Shown here: piece by piece, positions 16,920 to 26,448 of the stretch
Position numbering within the stretch: position 1 is the stretch's first letter
Layout: every line of letters begins with the position of its first letter
NCBI GenBank assembly: GCA_030345135.1
Contig: CP128386.1
Coordinates: 1,324,621-1,388,620, forward strand
Source of the DNA: Chitinophagaceae bacterium DXS
GTDB taxonomy: Bacteria; Bacteroidota; Bacteroidia; Chitinophagales; Chitinophagaceae
Length of the DNA stretch: 64,000 bases
Direction: 5' to 3'
The notes under the pieces: generated by a model
What the model saw: the letters and a program-made list of their open reading frames with translations, nothing else
The model's database searches: none
What the model was told of the DNA's origin: nothing
Program-made: the position numbers and the translations under genes

Positions 16920-17726
16920 TCTCCCAACTGGAAACGTTACACCCAAATTCAATATCATTTCATAAGTGCCAAATCCCTGCCGGGCTTTTCCTTCGTAGAT
17001 TTTTAAACCGGAATAACGCGCATAGTCAAGTTTATTGGCGTATTCAAGATATACATATTTGAAAAAGGTTGCGCGAATCGCTCCTTCAAGGCCAACATTC
17101 CATCCACCCAGTTGAAAATGAGGGTCGTTGGATTTACCAAATAAAGTATTTTCAACATGCGGAATAACCGGGCCTATACCTGCCTTTGCATAAAAATCGA
17201 GCTTGACATTTTCCTTTTCGTCAACATAAAAATTCCAGCGTTTGGTCAGGTTAAACAGCAGGAAATTTGCGCCATTGTTCAGGAAGTAGGAGAATCCATT
17301 AGCCTGGTTGAACATAACGGTGCTGTCAACAGGCTTGTGGTTGAGCGTGCCTGTTATTGCCGCTTTTTGATCTGAAATAATGTATTTGGTGTGATCGAAG
17401 TTTATTTCCACACCCCATCCTTTTTTCCTGTCTATAATATAGCCAAGCCTGTAATTATATTGCGGAATAGAGAGTGCTTTAGAAAAAAGACCTTCATCCC
17501 ATCCGGGATGGTCATGCGCCTTGATCTGTTTTAACGTGTAGTTGTTGCCAATAGATGGCTGGCTAACTTTCAGGTTGCTGTGAGTATACCACTCTTTATT
17601 GTATCCCCACGAAAAATAAAATTCGTGCTTCCTTTTTTTTGTTGTGTTTTGAGCTTTTACAACAAAAGGTGTCGTGAAAAAAAGGCAAAAAAATGCCTTA
17701 GTCACATTTCTGTTCAGTACGTACAT
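16911..17726 (-). CDS. outer-membrane beta-barrel family protein, hypothetical
   Basis: 271 residues. An N-terminal signal peptide (FFCLFFTTPFVVKAQ) is followed by alternating polar/aromatic strands (YNYRLGYIIDRKKGWGVEINFDHTKY; FYAKAGIGPVIPHVENTLFG; GLEGAIRATFFKYVYLEYANKL) and ends in LGVTFPVGRRE, typical of small porin-like barrels. Nothing points to a particular substrate. It stands alone, and its end is set by a repeat array and hairpin. Confidence 0.7.
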   Translation of the reverse strand: MYVLNRNVTKAFFCLFFTTPFVVKAQNTTKKRKHEFYFSWGYNKEWYTHSNLKVSQPSIGNNYTLKQIKAHDHPGWDEGLFSKALSIPQYNYRLGYIIDRKKGWGVEINFDHTKYIISDQKAAITGTLNHKPVDSTVMFNQANGFSYFLNNGANFLLFNLTKRWNFYVDEKENVKLDFYAKAGIGPVIPHVENTLFGKSNDPHFQLGGWNVGLEGAIRATFFKYVYLEYANKLDYARYSGLKIYEGKARQGFGTYEMILNLGVTFPVGRRE

Positions 17727-17980
17727 ATGCTAGTCATTAAATCGATGAGTTGGTTTCGGTAGGGCGGCGCAAATGTATTGCGTTTTCGCGAAAAGAAAAA
17801 CATTGCGTTATACACCTACGTCAATTAACTATTTAATCGCGATAACAAACAGTGTGATTTAATGTTCGCATAAAAACGGATTGCTTGAAACAGTTTGCAA
17901 TAATTTAAAGCAGTTAGTTGTCTTTATGCTTTTTTCTGTTGCAAATTATATAGCCGATCAAAAACTTAATACTTAAACCC

Positions 17981-18011
17981 TTTTAATTAACAGAGACGAG
18001 CTTTATCTTTA
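17981..18011 (+). promoter_or_regulatory. candidate promoter of the ECF sigma gene
   Basis: TATCTTTA at 18004-18011 is one base off TAnnTTTG, with TTTT at 17981 spaced 19 bp upstream. The start codon at 18024 would be only a few bases from the transcription start, giving a very short leader. Confidence 0.3.
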
Positions 18012-18023
18012 ATATTCAAGCTC

Positions 18024-18560
18024 ATGTCAGACGCCGCTAAATATACCGAGAATGGCCTGGTTGCGTTGCTGAAACAACGCGATGTACCTGCATTTGAATA
18101 TTTGTATGAGCATTATTCTGCGGCATTATACACTGTTATACTGAATATAGTGGATGAAAAGGAGGCAGGTAACGATGTATTGCAGGACGTTTTTGTCAAG
18201 ATTTGGCGCCAGATTGATCAATATAATGAACAAAAAGGCAGGCTGTTTACCTGGTTATTAAATATTGCGCGTAATGCGGCGATTGATTTTAAAAGAAGCA
18301 GGCAGTTTAGAAACAGTCGTCAAAACCTTGAGCTGACGGACTCCGTATATTATTCAACCGGGGTAACCCAGCTCGATACTGATAAAATAGGTCTGGCAGG
18401 ATTGGTGGAAAAATTGCCGGAAGAATACAGGAAATTGATCCGTCTTAGTTATTTTGGAGGTTATACACACGAGGAAATAGCCTCGGCAGAAAATATTCCT
18501 TTAGGAACTGTAAAAACAAGAATAAGAAAAGCACTAAGTGAACTAAGAAAACTGATGTAA
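18024..18560 (+). CDS. ECF-type RNA polymerase sigma factor
   Basis: 178 residues. Region 2 is seen in DVLQDVFVKIWRQID and FTWLLNIARNAAIDFKRS (about 52-95), and region 4 in LSYFGGYTHEEIASAENIPLGTVKTRIRKAL near the C-terminus with its helix-turn-helix. There is no extra C-terminal domain. The anti-sigma gene follows 5 bp downstream, so the pair forms a switch responding to an envelope or extracytoplasmic cue. Confidence 0.93.
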   Translation: MSDAAKYTENGLVALLKQRDVPAFEYLYEHYSAALYTVILNIVDEKEAGNDVLQDVFVKIWRQIDQYNEQKGRLFTWLLNIARNAAIDFKRSRQFRNSRQNLELTDSVYYSTGVTQLDTDKIGLAGLVEKLPEEYRKLIRLSYFGGYTHEEIASAENIPLGTVKTRIRKALSELRKLM

Positions 18561-18565
18561 TTATT

Positions 18566-19339
18566 GTGGATATTAACGCATACATAGAGAGTGGTATAAT
18601 TGAAAGCTACGTAATGGGAGTAACAACGCCTGAAGAAACGGCGGAAGTTCGCTCTATGGCTGCAACGCATCCTGAAATTGCCAGTGCTATATCCGCTTTT
18701 GAAGTAATGCTGGAAAAACAGCTGAAAAGTAATGTGCAGGCGCCGCCGCAAATCGTACGAGACAAAATTTTTTCCGAGATCATATCCCCTGATGAGACCG
18801 GTAAGGTTGTTCCTATGGAATCCGGCAGAGGTGACATCTGGCGATTTATGGCCGCCGCAAGTATCTTGCTGTTCATAGCCAGTGCATTGTTGAATGTATA
18901 TTACTACCGCAACTATAAGCAAATGCAAAGTAGTTATCAGCAACTACTGGCAGATCAGGGCGTAATGCAGGCGCATGTTGACAAAATGCAGACCCGGATG
19001 AATCTGCTTGACAGCAGTATGGAAATGTTGCAGGATCCTTCTATGAAGGTTGTTTCTATGAAGGGGAATGATGGCGTAGCTACCGTGTACTGGAGTAGCA
19101 AGACTAAAGATGTTTATCTGCTCAAAAATAACGTACCTGCTGCTCCGGCAGGAAAACAGTATCAGCTATGGGCCATCGTTAATGGTAAGCCCGTTAATGC
19201 CGGAATGATCGGCGACTGTGTTGGTTTGTGTAAGATGCAAAATATTCCCGAAGCTGAAGCATTTGCCATTACACTTGAAAAAGAAGGCGGAAGCCCTGTG
19301 CCTACTTTGTCAGCGCTGTTTGTAATGGGGAAGGTGTGA
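18566..19339 (+). CDS. RskA-type transmembrane anti-sigma factor
   Basis: 257 residues from a GTG. The N-terminal cytoplasmic part (ESGIIESYVMGVTTPEE) is the sigma-binding anti-sigma domain, a single membrane helix spans about 92-114, a short coiled coil follows, and the periplasmic RskA domain contains VYWSSKTKDVYLL and QYQLWAIVNGKPVNAGMI. It would hold the upstream ECF sigma factor inactive at the inner membrane. The TGA stop runs into a CAAAAGT repeat array. Confidence 0.88.
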   Translation: MDINAYIESGIIESYVMGVTTPEETAEVRSMAATHPEIASAISAFEVMLEKQLKSNVQAPPQIVRDKIFSEIISPDETGKVVPMESGRGDIWRFMAAASILLFIASALLNVYYYRNYKQMQSSYQQLLADQGVMQAHVDKMQTRMNLLDSSMEMLQDPSMKVVSMKGNDGVATVYWSSKTKDVYLLKNNVPAAPAGKQYQLWAIVNGKPVNAGMIGDCVGLCKMQNIPEAEAFAITLEKEGGSPVPTLSALFVMGKV

Positions 19340-19472
19340 GGCAAAGGCAAAAAAAGCAAAATTCAAAAGTCAAAAGTAAAAAGTAAAAATTCAAAAGTAA
19401 AAAACTCTGATGCAGGCTTTCGATAAAAGGGAAACAGCTTAATGATGCATCGTCTTTTTGAATTTTGACTTC
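19340..19472. repeat. CAAAAGT heptamer arrays between anti-sigma and lpxB genes
   Basis: After the anti-sigma stop: AAAATTCAAAAGTCAAAAGTAAAAAGT and further units with period 7. At the other end, on the minus strand, the lpxB stop TAG is followed by GAAGTCAAAATTCAAAAAG. Each gene thus has its own array of the same family in the same relative orientation. Confidence 0.8.
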
Positions 19473-20579
19473 CTAGCTCTTCACAAAATCATAGATGCTC
19501 CTCGCCGCCGTGGCCGAAGCATCACCGCCGCCGGATAACAGTTGTTTTAACGCAGCATAATCTTTTTGCAGTTGCTGTTTACGTTCAGGATTTTCCAGCA
19601 AATTTTTCAACTCGCTCACAAGATTGTCAACTGTCAGATCGTCCTGGATTAATTCCTTCACTACAAGCTTATCCATAATCAGATTTACCAGCGAAATATA
19701 TTTAACCTTGATCAGCCGTTTGGCGATCTGGTAACTGATATTACTTCCTTTGTAGCACACTACTTCAGGAACACCAAAAAGAGCAGTCTCAAGTGTAGCC
19801 GTGCCGCTGGTAACGAGCGCTGCAGTTGATTCAAGCAGCAGATCATAAGTTTTTCCTCTAACGGAGGTCACGTTGTTGTAAGGAGCCAACAATGGTTCGT
19901 AAAAACTATCTTCCTGGCCGGGCGCTTTTGCAACAACAAATTGATAGTTCTCAAAATGCCTGCTTACCTCGAGCATTATCGGCAGCTTTTTCAGGATCTC
20001 CTGTTTCCTGCTGCCGGGAAGTAGCGCTACTATCTCTCTATCGTGCGGATGTCCGGTCGATTGCTTTTTATAGTTGTCGATTACCTTAACAAGCGGGTGG
20101 CCGACATATTCAACATCCCAGTGCCATTTATCTTTATAATAATCTTTTTCAAAAGGAAGTATGACAAGCATCTTGTCAATATACTGCTTCATTTTCTTCA
20201 CACGACTTTCTTTCCATGCCCACACTTGTGGAGAAATGTAAAAAGCTATTTTATAGCCCCGCGCCTTGCCCCATTCGGCAATGCGAAGATTAAAGCCGGG
20301 ATAGTCAATCAAAACCAACACATCTGGTTTATATGCATCAATATCTTCTTTGCAGAAAGCAATATTTTTCAGGATGGTTCGCAAATTCATCAACACTTCA
20401 ACAAATCCCATGAACGCAAGATCTTTGTAATGCTTTACCAGTGTGCCGCCGGCCTCGCGCATCAGATCGCCTCCCCAACACCGGATGTCAGCATCCTTAT
20501 CGAGCAATTTTAATTCTTTGATCAGGTTGCTTCCATGTAGATCACCACTTGCTTCACCAGCTATAATATAATATTTCAT
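19473..20579 (-). CDS. lpxB: lipid-A-disaccharide synthase LpxB
   Basis: 368 residues, family length. N-terminal IIAGEASGDLHGSNL is the LpxB hallmark, with WGGDLMREAGG, FYISPQVWAWKESRVKKM, LLPGSRKQEI and VTSGTATLETALFGVPEVVCYKGS. It joins UDP-diacylglucosamine and lipid X to lipid A disaccharide at the inner membrane. In many Bacteroidota it follows surE; here surE lies at 47525, away from it. Confidence 0.97.
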   Translation of the reverse strand: MKYYIIAGEASGDLHGSNLIKELKLLDKDADIRCWGGDLMREAGGTLVKHYKDLAFMGFVEVLMNLRTILKNIAFCKEDIDAYKPDVLVLIDYPGFNLRIAEWGKARGYKIAFYISPQVWAWKESRVKKMKQYIDKMLVILPFEKDYYKDKWHWDVEYVGHPLVKVIDNYKKQSTGHPHDREIVALLPGSRKQEILKKLPIMLEVSRHFENYQFVVAKAPGQEDSFYEPLLAPYNNVTSVRGKTYDLLLESTAALVTSGTATLETALFGVPEVVCYKGSNISYQIAKRLIKVKYISLVNLIMDKLVVKELIQDDLTVDNLVSELKNLLENPERKQQLQKDYAALKQLLSGGGDASATAARSIYDFVKS

Positions 20580-20748
20580 TTGTTTGTTTTTCCCTTCGGA
20601 ATAGTGAAAAGCTTCTCTATCCGGCTCGCAAAATACAACTCTATTATGATTAGGGTGTGAATTGTGTTGGCACTTTCAATTTTAATTGGAGGAAATACTT
20701 GTCCGGGATACTTTTGCTTCCGCCAAAACATCACAATTCTTTTACCCA

Positions 20749-21054
20749 ATGATGCGCCTGAATTCTACCTTAAATAAAAAACTTGCAGAGATTACCCTTA
20801 AAGCAATAGCAGTAGTAGCTCGCGTTCCATTAAAGCATGCAATGTTTTGTTGCTGCATAGCAATATTCTTTTGCGCATGCAAAGCTGAGTATGAAACAGT
20901 CGTGCAGGATCATGTTGTGACTGATGTAGTTCAAAATTCAAAAGGTACTTATCGCATTAAGTCACGTGCATTAACCGGCTCCCGTCCTTTGAGAAAGACA
21001 AAAATTTCTCCCGGCGATACGTTGCAGTGTATGATTCTACGTAGAATTAGATAG
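20749..21054 (+). CDS. small putative lipoprotein, hypothetical
   Basis: From the ATG at 20749 the product has about 101 residues: a basic N-terminus, a hydrophobic stretch FCCCIAIFFCAC with a lipobox-like end before KAEYETV, then a short polar tail ending MILRRIR. An in-frame TTG at 20686 would add 21 residues. I do not recognise it. A GTTGTAAGTTATACG array begins right after its TAG stop, as after many genuine genes here, which mildly supports that it is real. Confidence 0.5.
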   Translation: MMRLNSTLNKKLAEITLKAIAVVARVPLKHAMFCCCIAIFFCACKAEYETVVQDHVVTDVVQNSKGTYRIKSRALTGSRPLRKTKISPGDTLQCMILRRIR

Positions 21055-21277
21055 AGTTGTAAGTTATACGTTTTATGCAGATCAGTCGTAGTGCCGATCC
21101 CTTATCTAATACAAAGAGAAATCCGGGTGTTATAGTAGTATTACCTGACACCTGACATTCATACCTCACGCCTCCTACCTCACGCCTCTGTCACGTCCTC
21201 CTACCACACACCTCACACCTCACACCTTATACCTAATTCAATAAACGTACAACGTAAAACTTACAACGTACAACGTC
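21055..21277. repeat. GTTGTACG and GGTGTGAGG arrays between the small lipoprotein and DUF1080 genes
   Basis: At 21057-21073 a plus-oriented GTTGTAAGTTATACG follows the upstream gene's stop. At 21142-21277, on the minus strand, the DUF1080 stop TAA opens GACGTTGTACGTTGTAAGTTTTACG, followed by about ten GAGGTGT-type units. Confidence 0.8.
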
Positions 21278-22024
21278 TTACAGCTTTCTAACCCAAATGT
21301 TACGATAGCTCACCGGGTTTCCGTGATCCTGCAGTTTGATGGGTTCGCTGTCACTGTGCTTTTCGTAAGATGCAATGCCAATGTATTGTGTGCTGCCTAT
21401 AAGTGTAGCATTGTTTTGAACAAGAACACCATTGTGAATGACAGTAATACGTGCAGCCATTTTAACTGTACCGTCTTCGTTAAATCGGGGAGCAGTGAAG
21501 ATCACGTCGTATGTTTGCCATTCTCCGGGTTTACGGCTGGCGTTCACCAACGGTATTAATTGTTTGTAGATACTTCCTGCCTGCCCGTTGGAATATGTGC
21601 GGTTATTATAAGAGTCAAGCACTTGCAATTCGTATTTTCCCATCAGGAAGATGCCACTGTTGCCCCGGCCTTGTCCGTCTCCTTTTACTTCAGCTGGCGT
21701 TCTCCATTCAATATGCAGCTGGCAATCGCCGAATTTTTCTTTGCTTGTTATTTCACCAGAGCCGCCTTTTACCGTCATAGCGCCGTCGGCAATATCCCAT
21801 TTAATGGGGCCGCCGTCAGTTCCAACCCATGCATCTGTGCTTTTACCATCAAATAATACAATGGCGTCAGAAGGTGCAGAGGAGGCTGATGCACCGGGCG
21901 TAATAACCCTGGGCTCAGGTTTCCAGACTTCAGTAAGGGACGGTGGATCTTTTTTCTCTTGTGCCATTGCACCGGCAACACATAACAAGGCTGCCGCTCC
22001 TGTAAAAAAAATCTTTGAATTCAT
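21278..22024 (-). CDS. DUF1080 (3-keto-disaccharide hydrolase-like) secreted protein
   Basis: 248 residues with a clear signal peptide ([17 protein letters not shown]). The concanavalin-like DUF1080 fold is marked by [59 protein letters not shown], and a final [11 protein letters not shown]-type strand. Family members hydrolyse 3-keto-glycosides or bind glycans in the periplasm or outside the cell. It stands as a single gene here. Confidence 0.88.
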   Translation of the reverse strand: MNSKIFFTGAAALLCVAGAMAQEKKDPPSLTEVWKPEPRVITPGASASSAPSDAIVLFDGKSTDAWVGTDGGPIKWDIADGAMTVKGGSGEITSKEKFGDCQLHIEWRTPAEVKGDGQGRGNSGIFLMGKYELQVLDSYNNRTYSNGQAGSIYKQLIPLVNASRKPGEWQTYDVIFTAPRFNEDGTVKMAARITVIHNGVLVQNNATLIGSTQYIGIASYEKHSDSEPIKLQDHGNPVSYRNIWVRKL

Positions 22025-22235
22025 GTTGCAATCGTTTATTAATTGTGATTTGTTTCGTAGCCCACTTGTAAGACTGAAAAACCATTATAAATGGCTTTTT
22101 TAATGCAAAAACAGTCAGACAATTGGCGATGATTCCAGATAGCAATATAAAAATAAATAGAATCAGATACGAGAATAATGTGAAGATGGAGAGCCGCATC
22201 AAATTGAGTAGCAAAAGAGATTTTTTGTGCCTTGC

Positions 22236-22787
22236 TTATGATTGCAAGTTTTCTCTAGTCTCTTTAACTTCAATAGGTGATTTTCTATCAAAGAAGAATG
22301 TCATTCTATAGTGAATGATTAATAAAGGCTTTTCAGTTATTGAATCATCTTTGTATGCCTGAACAAAAAAAATCTTTCCGGCGCCGGACGTAACGAGATA
22401 GTAATAATCCTTGTCGTCATTCGGAAATGTTGTTCTTATTACCTCCGCAGCCATGCTGCGTATCTTGATCGTTGTATCATATGCTTGTTGTAAATCTTTT
22501 TCCCAATTGTTGCTGAAGCGTTTTATCAACAGGGCGCGTGTTGTATTATTTAGATTTCGAATGCTGTCCATCGTAACCTTTGAAACAACACAGCCAAAAG
22601 AATGGAATTTAACGCCGTATCTTTTTCCGATAGCATTTAATTGAATGGATGATTCGAGATCTGGAACACCAGTTGTAATAATTGTCGGAAGAGTGTCTTT
22701 GGCCAAATTATTTATGCTTCGTGTTTTAGTGCGATGCTTACAGGCAAAATATAATGCCACAAAACAAATGAAGATTAGCCGATACAT
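22236..22787 (-). CDS. putative lipoprotein, hypothetical
   Basis: 183 residues. The N-terminus MYRLIFICFVALYFAC is a lipoprotein signal with its cysteine at residue 16. The rest is a small alpha/beta domain with no motif I recognise (FGCVVSKVTMDSIRNL; KDYYYLVTSGAGKIFFVQAYKDD). It lies alone between the DUF1080 gene and the heptose kinase gene, both on the same strand. Confidence 0.6.
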   Translation of the reverse strand: MYRLIFICFVALYFACKHRTKTRSINNLAKDTLPTIITTGVPDLESSIQLNAIGKRYGVKFHSFGCVVSKVTMDSIRNLNNTTRALLIKRFSNNWEKDLQQAYDTTIKIRSMAAEVIRTTFPNDDKDYYYLVTSGAGKIFFVQAYKDDSITEKPLLIIHYRMTFFFDRKSPIEVKETRENLQS

Positions 22788-22957
22788 ACGGTTTTAAGCC
22801 AAGATGCAGAGATAGGAAAACTGCATATTTTTTAAGATCCCGTTATATCCTCATCTTAACTTTTCCTGGTATTCGAAGTTGGTTTTGAGGACTTATCACA
22901 CTTTTCTTACGCCTTCAAAAAGCATTTTGGTTTTTCGCCAACTGCATTAAAACAAAA

Positions 22958-22992
22958 GCCCGGCTGCTAAGTAGTATAAATGCATGCCGGGC
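22958..22992 (-). terminator. terminator of the heptose kinase gene
   Basis: GCCCGGC (22958-22964) pairs with GCCGGGC (22986-22992) around a 21-nt loop, followed on the minus strand by TTTTGTTTTAA. Confidence 0.65.
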
Positions 22993-23011
22993 AATAAATA
23001 AAATGAATGAT

Positions 23012-24004
23012 TTACGCTTTGATCAACAGCTTACATTCTTCCAGCAATATATCCTTGTTAATTGCTGCCGTTCCAACTTCCTCGCATACCAGGCCGCCGG
23101 CAATATTGGCCATTTCCGCAGCCATGTTAATGTCTTTTGTTGAGGCATATACAAGAGATGCTACAGCGATCACTGTATCTCCCGCGCCACTTACATCGGC
23201 AATATTTCGCAAATGAGAAGGAATAAGATTTGACTGTGTTTCATTTTGGAAGAAAACACCTTTCTCTGATAAAGTTATCAATGATGTATGGTGATCCAAT
23301 CTTTCTTTCAATTGTGTATGAATGCTGTCAAGCACCTCTTTATTAACGTTTTCAACCAATATATTCAAGCCTTCTATTACTTCTTTAAGATTGGGCTTAA
23401 AGATGTCGACATTCTTATAGCTAAAGAAATTTTTACGCTTGGGATCTACTGTTATAATGATATCGTTTTCCTTACAGATCTGCGTAATGGTTTTTATGAT
23501 CGTTTCGGTAAGTACACCTTTATTGTAATCTTCAAAAATTACAACGGAAGGTCTTTCTTTTTGCACATAAGTCATGAATGCCGCAACCAATGCATCTTCG
23601 TCAGTTTTTGTAATATCTTTTGTGATTTCGGCATCAAGACGCATCATTTGCTGATTGCGGCTGATAATGCGGATCTTGTTGGTGGTAATGCGTTTGTCGC
23701 TATGAACAATATATTCGGTATTGATATTGGCCTGCTCAAACAAACCCTTCAGAATTTTAGCATCATCATCGTTACCGACAACAGAAAATACAGTTGTTGC
23801 TGCCTGCAAAGCAGCGGTATTTAATGCAACATTTCCTGCACCTCCAATACGGTATTCTTTTTTGTCTACAGCAACAACCGGCACCGGCGCTTCTGGTGAA
23901 ATGCGTTCCACATGTCCCCACCAATAGGTGTCCAGCATTACATCGCCTATTACCGCGACTTTTATGGAAGCAAAATCATTGAATAGCTTATTGAAATCTG
24001 TCAT
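23012..24004 (-). CDS. hldE1: D-glycero-beta-D-manno-heptose-7-phosphate kinase (HldE kinase domain)
   Basis: 330 residues of PfkB/ribokinase fold: VAVIGDVMLDTYWWGHVERISPEAPVP is the RfaE/HldE N-terminal signature, then RIGGAGNVALNTAAL, IFEDYNKGVLTE, VDPKRKNF, and ADVSGAGDTVIAVA with the catalytic aspartate. It phosphorylates heptose-7-phosphate at C1 for ADP-heptose and LPS core synthesis. Only the kinase part is present; the nucleotidyltransferase half of the bifunctional E. coli HldE must be a separate gene elsewhere. A terminator follows. Confidence 0.88.
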   Translation of the reverse strand: MTDFNKLFNDFASIKVAVIGDVMLDTYWWGHVERISPEAPVPVVAVDKKEYRIGGAGNVALNTAALQAATTVFSVVGNDDDAKILKGLFEQANINTEYIVHSDKRITTNKIRIISRNQQMMRLDAEITKDITKTDEDALVAAFMTYVQKERPSVVIFEDYNKGVLTETIIKTITQICKENDIIITVDPKRKNFFSYKNVDIFKPNLKEVIEGLNILVENVNKEVLDSIHTQLKERLDHHTSLITLSEKGVFFQNETQSNLIPSHLRNIADVSGAGDTVIAVASLVYASTKDINMAAEMANIAGGLVCEEVGTAAINKDILLEECKLLIKA

Positions 24005-24048
24005 AATATGTCTGTTCTGTCAGGCGCAAAACTAGGGTATTAAAGGGA

Positions 24049-24092
24049 AAGCTTAAAGCTTAAAGCTTAAAGCTCAAAGCCTAAAACTTAAA
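24049..24092. repeat. AGCTTAA heptamer array upstream of the heptose kinase gene
   Basis: A near-perfect period-7 run: AGCTTAA three times, AGCTCAA, AGCCTAA, AACTTAA. It does not abut a stop codon. Confidence 0.8.
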
Positions 24093-24176
24093 ATCGCCGC
24101 AAAATAAGAATGCTTGCGTTTATGAGTGGTTTGCAGCGCCCAATGATTTTGGCATTCGACTGTTGAACTTTAAGCG

Positions 24177-24213
24177 ACAAAAAAAAGCCTCGCTCAATAT
24201 TAGAACAGAGGCT
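24177..24213 (-). terminator. terminator of the APC permease gene
   Basis: AAAGCCTC pairs with GAGGCTTT across a 16-nt loop; a run of eight T follows on the minus strand. It lies 80 bp past the permease stop. Confidence 0.75.
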
Positions 24214-24281
24214 TTCTTACATTTTATCATAAAGGTTTTTGAGATAAGCTTATTAACCGGAATCACCGGTCGCGTCAAATA

Positions 24282-24315
24282 GTTTTAAGCTTTTAGCTTT
24301 GGGCTTTAAGCTTTT
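24282..24315. repeat. AGCTTAA heptamer array overlapping the permease stop codon
   Basis: Read on the minus strand the array AAGCTTAAAGCCCAAAGC, then TAAAAGCTTAAAAC, starts inside the coding region and supplies the last residues KLKAQS and the stop codon TAA. Confidence 0.75.
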
Positions 24316-25726
24316 TCTGCTCCTTCTTCTTCCCCCCATGTGCCAAATAGTAAATAGGTATGCCAATGCCGGCGATCAGCAATCCCCATTTAACGTAGGT
24401 GCTTTTATAAATAACCAGTAATACGCAAAATGCAACGCCCAGCAGTATGTAGATGGCTGGCAAAACAGGATATAAAAACGCCTTGTAAGGTCTTTCAGCA
24501 TTTGGCATTTTCTTCCGCAGAATAAATATGCCAAGTATGGTCAAAACATAAAATACAACCACTACAAATGAAACCATGTCCAGCAAGTCGCCATATTTGC
24601 CGCTCAGGCACAGGAGAGAAGCAACGATACATTGTATCCATAATGCAAAACCGGGTACAGCATTTTTATTCAACTCGCCTGTTTGCTTAAAGAACAGGCC
24701 GTCTTTTGCCATCGTATAATAAACCCTGGCACCGGATAAAATAAGACCATTATTGCAGCCAAAAGTTGAGATCATGATCATAATGGCGATAACATAAGTA
24801 CCCGCATTGCCAAAAATGGCGTTTGATGCGGCAACAGCTACGCGGTCTTTCTCTGCGGAAGCTATTTCCTGTAAAGGAAGCACTGCTGTGTACATTACAT
24901 TCGCCGCAACGTAAATAATGGTCACGATAAGCGTTCCCAGGAAGAGGCTCAGGCCAATATTGCGTTTAGGATTCTTGATTTCACCGGCAATAAATGTAAC
25001 GTTCTCCCAGGCCACACTACTGAAAATGGAGCCAACCATAGATGCGGCTATTGCGCCCAGTGCTGCTGCAATTGCATAGTGCGATACACTACCATCAGGA
25101 CTCAATGCATGAAGGTCCCAGGCGTTGGTCCAGTTAGCGTGCCATATATCTCCTTTTGCGGCTAAAAATCCAAATACGATCAGGCCGAATAAACTGAGGA
25201 GTTTGATAATGGTCAGCGTCGTTTGGATGATCTTGCCATTTTTAATGCCCCGGGAATTAATGTAGGTGAGCAATATGATGGTAATGATGGAAAGGATCTG
25301 CGCAGGCGAAATGCTGATTTTTCCTATTGTAAACAGTACCAGGTCCTCACTTACCTGTGGAAAAAGATATGCCGTAAATTTCGAAAAGGCCACGCCAACT
25401 GCGGCGATGGTACCTGTTTGAATAACAGCAAAAAAACTCCAGCCGTACAGGAATCCGATCAGCGGGTTATAGGATTCTTTTAAATAAACATACTGTCCGC
25501 CGGCTTTAGGAAACATGCCACTCAATTCGCCATAGCTTACTGCGGCTGCTATAGTCATAAAGCCGGTAATAAGCCATACTGCTATAAGCCATCCGGATGA
25601 GCCTACATTACGGGTAATATCCGCACTAACAATAAAAATACCGGAGCCTATCATGCTACCGGCAACAATCATGGTCCCGTCAAGCAAACCAAGCGTTGGT
25701 TTGAATGAAGATTGGTTTTCCTGCAT
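24293..25726 (-). CDS. APC-family amino acid permease
   Basis: 477 residues with about 12 membrane helices. The first helix GLLDGTMIVAGSMIGSGIF carries the GSGIF substrate-loop motif of APC transporters, and helix 6 has the usual SSVAWENVTFIAGEIKNPKRN. Probably an inner-membrane amino acid exchanger or importer; the substrate is not readable. The C-terminal tail GGKKKEQKKLKAQS is very basic and its last six codons are made of intergenic repeat sequence. Confidence 0.9.
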   Translation of the reverse strand: MQENQSSFKPTLGLLDGTMIVAGSMIGSGIFIVSADITRNVGSSGWLIAVWLITGFMTIAAAVSYGELSGMFPKAGGQYVYLKESYNPLIGFLYGWSFFAVIQTGTIAAVGVAFSKFTAYLFPQVSEDLVLFTIGKISISPAQILSIITIILLTYINSRGIKNGKIIQTTLTIIKLLSLFGLIVFGFLAAKGDIWHANWTNAWDLHALSPDGSVSHYAIAAALGAIAASMVGSIFSSVAWENVTFIAGEIKNPKRNIGLSLFLGTLIVTIIYVAANVMYTAVLPLQEIASAEKDRVAVAASNAIFGNAGTYVIAIMIMISTFGCNNGLILSGARVYYTMAKDGLFFKQTGELNKNAVPGFALWIQCIVASLLCLSGKYGDLLDMVSFVVVVFYVLTILGIFILRKKMPNAERPYKAFLYPVLPAIYILLGVAFCVLLVIYKSTYVKWGLLIAGIGIPIYYLAHGGKKKEQKKLKAQS

Positions 25727-25806
25727 ACTTATATATTTCTCTCAAAAGCAGCATGGAATAAGGTGTTCATTGGAGTTATTCCAGCCCTGGTTATTAATAA
25801 AATAAA

Positions 25807-25829
25807 AAATCCCGTTTTATGCGGGATTT
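25807..25829 (-). terminator. terminator of the OmpH-like gene
   Basis: AAATCCCG (25807-25814) pairs with CGGGATTT (25822-25829); TTTTTATTTTATT follows on the minus strand. Confidence 0.8.
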
Positions 25830-25851
25830 GAAGATAGAATAATTAATGTAA

Positions 25852-26448
25852 TTATTTACTTTTTGTACTCTTATGTTGCGCATTCAGGTAAAAGATCACG
25901 CTGTCTGTAATATTACGCGTAGAGTCTTTGAAATACAGATTGTCTTCTTCACTTGCTGCAAAGACATATGAGTAGCCTTTTTCCTGGCAAAATCCTTTCA
26001 AAAAGTCCTGTATTTTCAGTTTTACATCCTGCAGTTTACGCATGCCTTCTGTATTCAGTTGCTGTTGCTTTTCTTCCTGTTCTGCACGCAGATCATTCTG
26101 CATTTGGTATAATGTCTGCTCGTACTGGCTTTGCTCAGTCTGAGACATGGTTGGCCCTTTCTGCTGATACTCTTTCACTTTCTTCATGTAGGCGTCTTGC
26201 TTAGCCCTTAGGTCACGTGCGTTCTGCTCTGATTTTGCAGCAAGATTGTCCCGGACTTCTTTATAATATTCGTACCTGTTTTGTAAAGAATCCAGTTCGA
26301 AATAAGCTATTTTAAATGTCGCTGATTCAGGCCCCTTTACAGCAGGTACTGTCTGGCTGCTCTTACCCTTACCATCAAAATGTAAATAAAATAGAACACC
26401 TACTGCAATAAGCAAAACAACATTAAGTCCGATTAAAAATCTATTCAT
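25852..26448 (-). CDS. OmpH/Skp-family periplasmic chaperone-like protein
   Basis: 198 residues. A single N-terminal hydrophobic segment (LIGLNVVLLIAVGVLFYLHF) anchors or exports it. Then FKIAYFELDSLQNRYEYYKEVRDNL, typical of the OmpH N-terminal strand, then a long coiled coil (about 65-150, rich in Q, E and K) and a C-terminal DSVIFYLNAQ. Skp/OmpH proteins hold unfolded outer-membrane proteins in the periplasm. A hairpin terminator follows the stop closely and no heptamer array is present there. Confidence 0.85.
   Translation of the reverse strand: MNRFLIGLNVVLLIAVGVLFYLHFDGKGKSSQTVPAVKGPESATFKIAYFELDSLQNRYEYYKEVRDNLAAKSEQNARDLRAKQDAYMKKVKEYQQKGPTMSQTEQSQYEQTLYQMQNDLRAEQEEKQQQLNTEGMRKLQDVKLKIQDFLKGFCQEKGYSYVFAASEEDNLYFKDSTRNITDSVIFYLNAQHKSTKSK

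Noticed and set aside
16800-17062. Plus-strand frames with LTILLSYCLTILLSY
   Set aside because: They come from the TCTTACTA array after the beta-barrel gene and overlap that gene.
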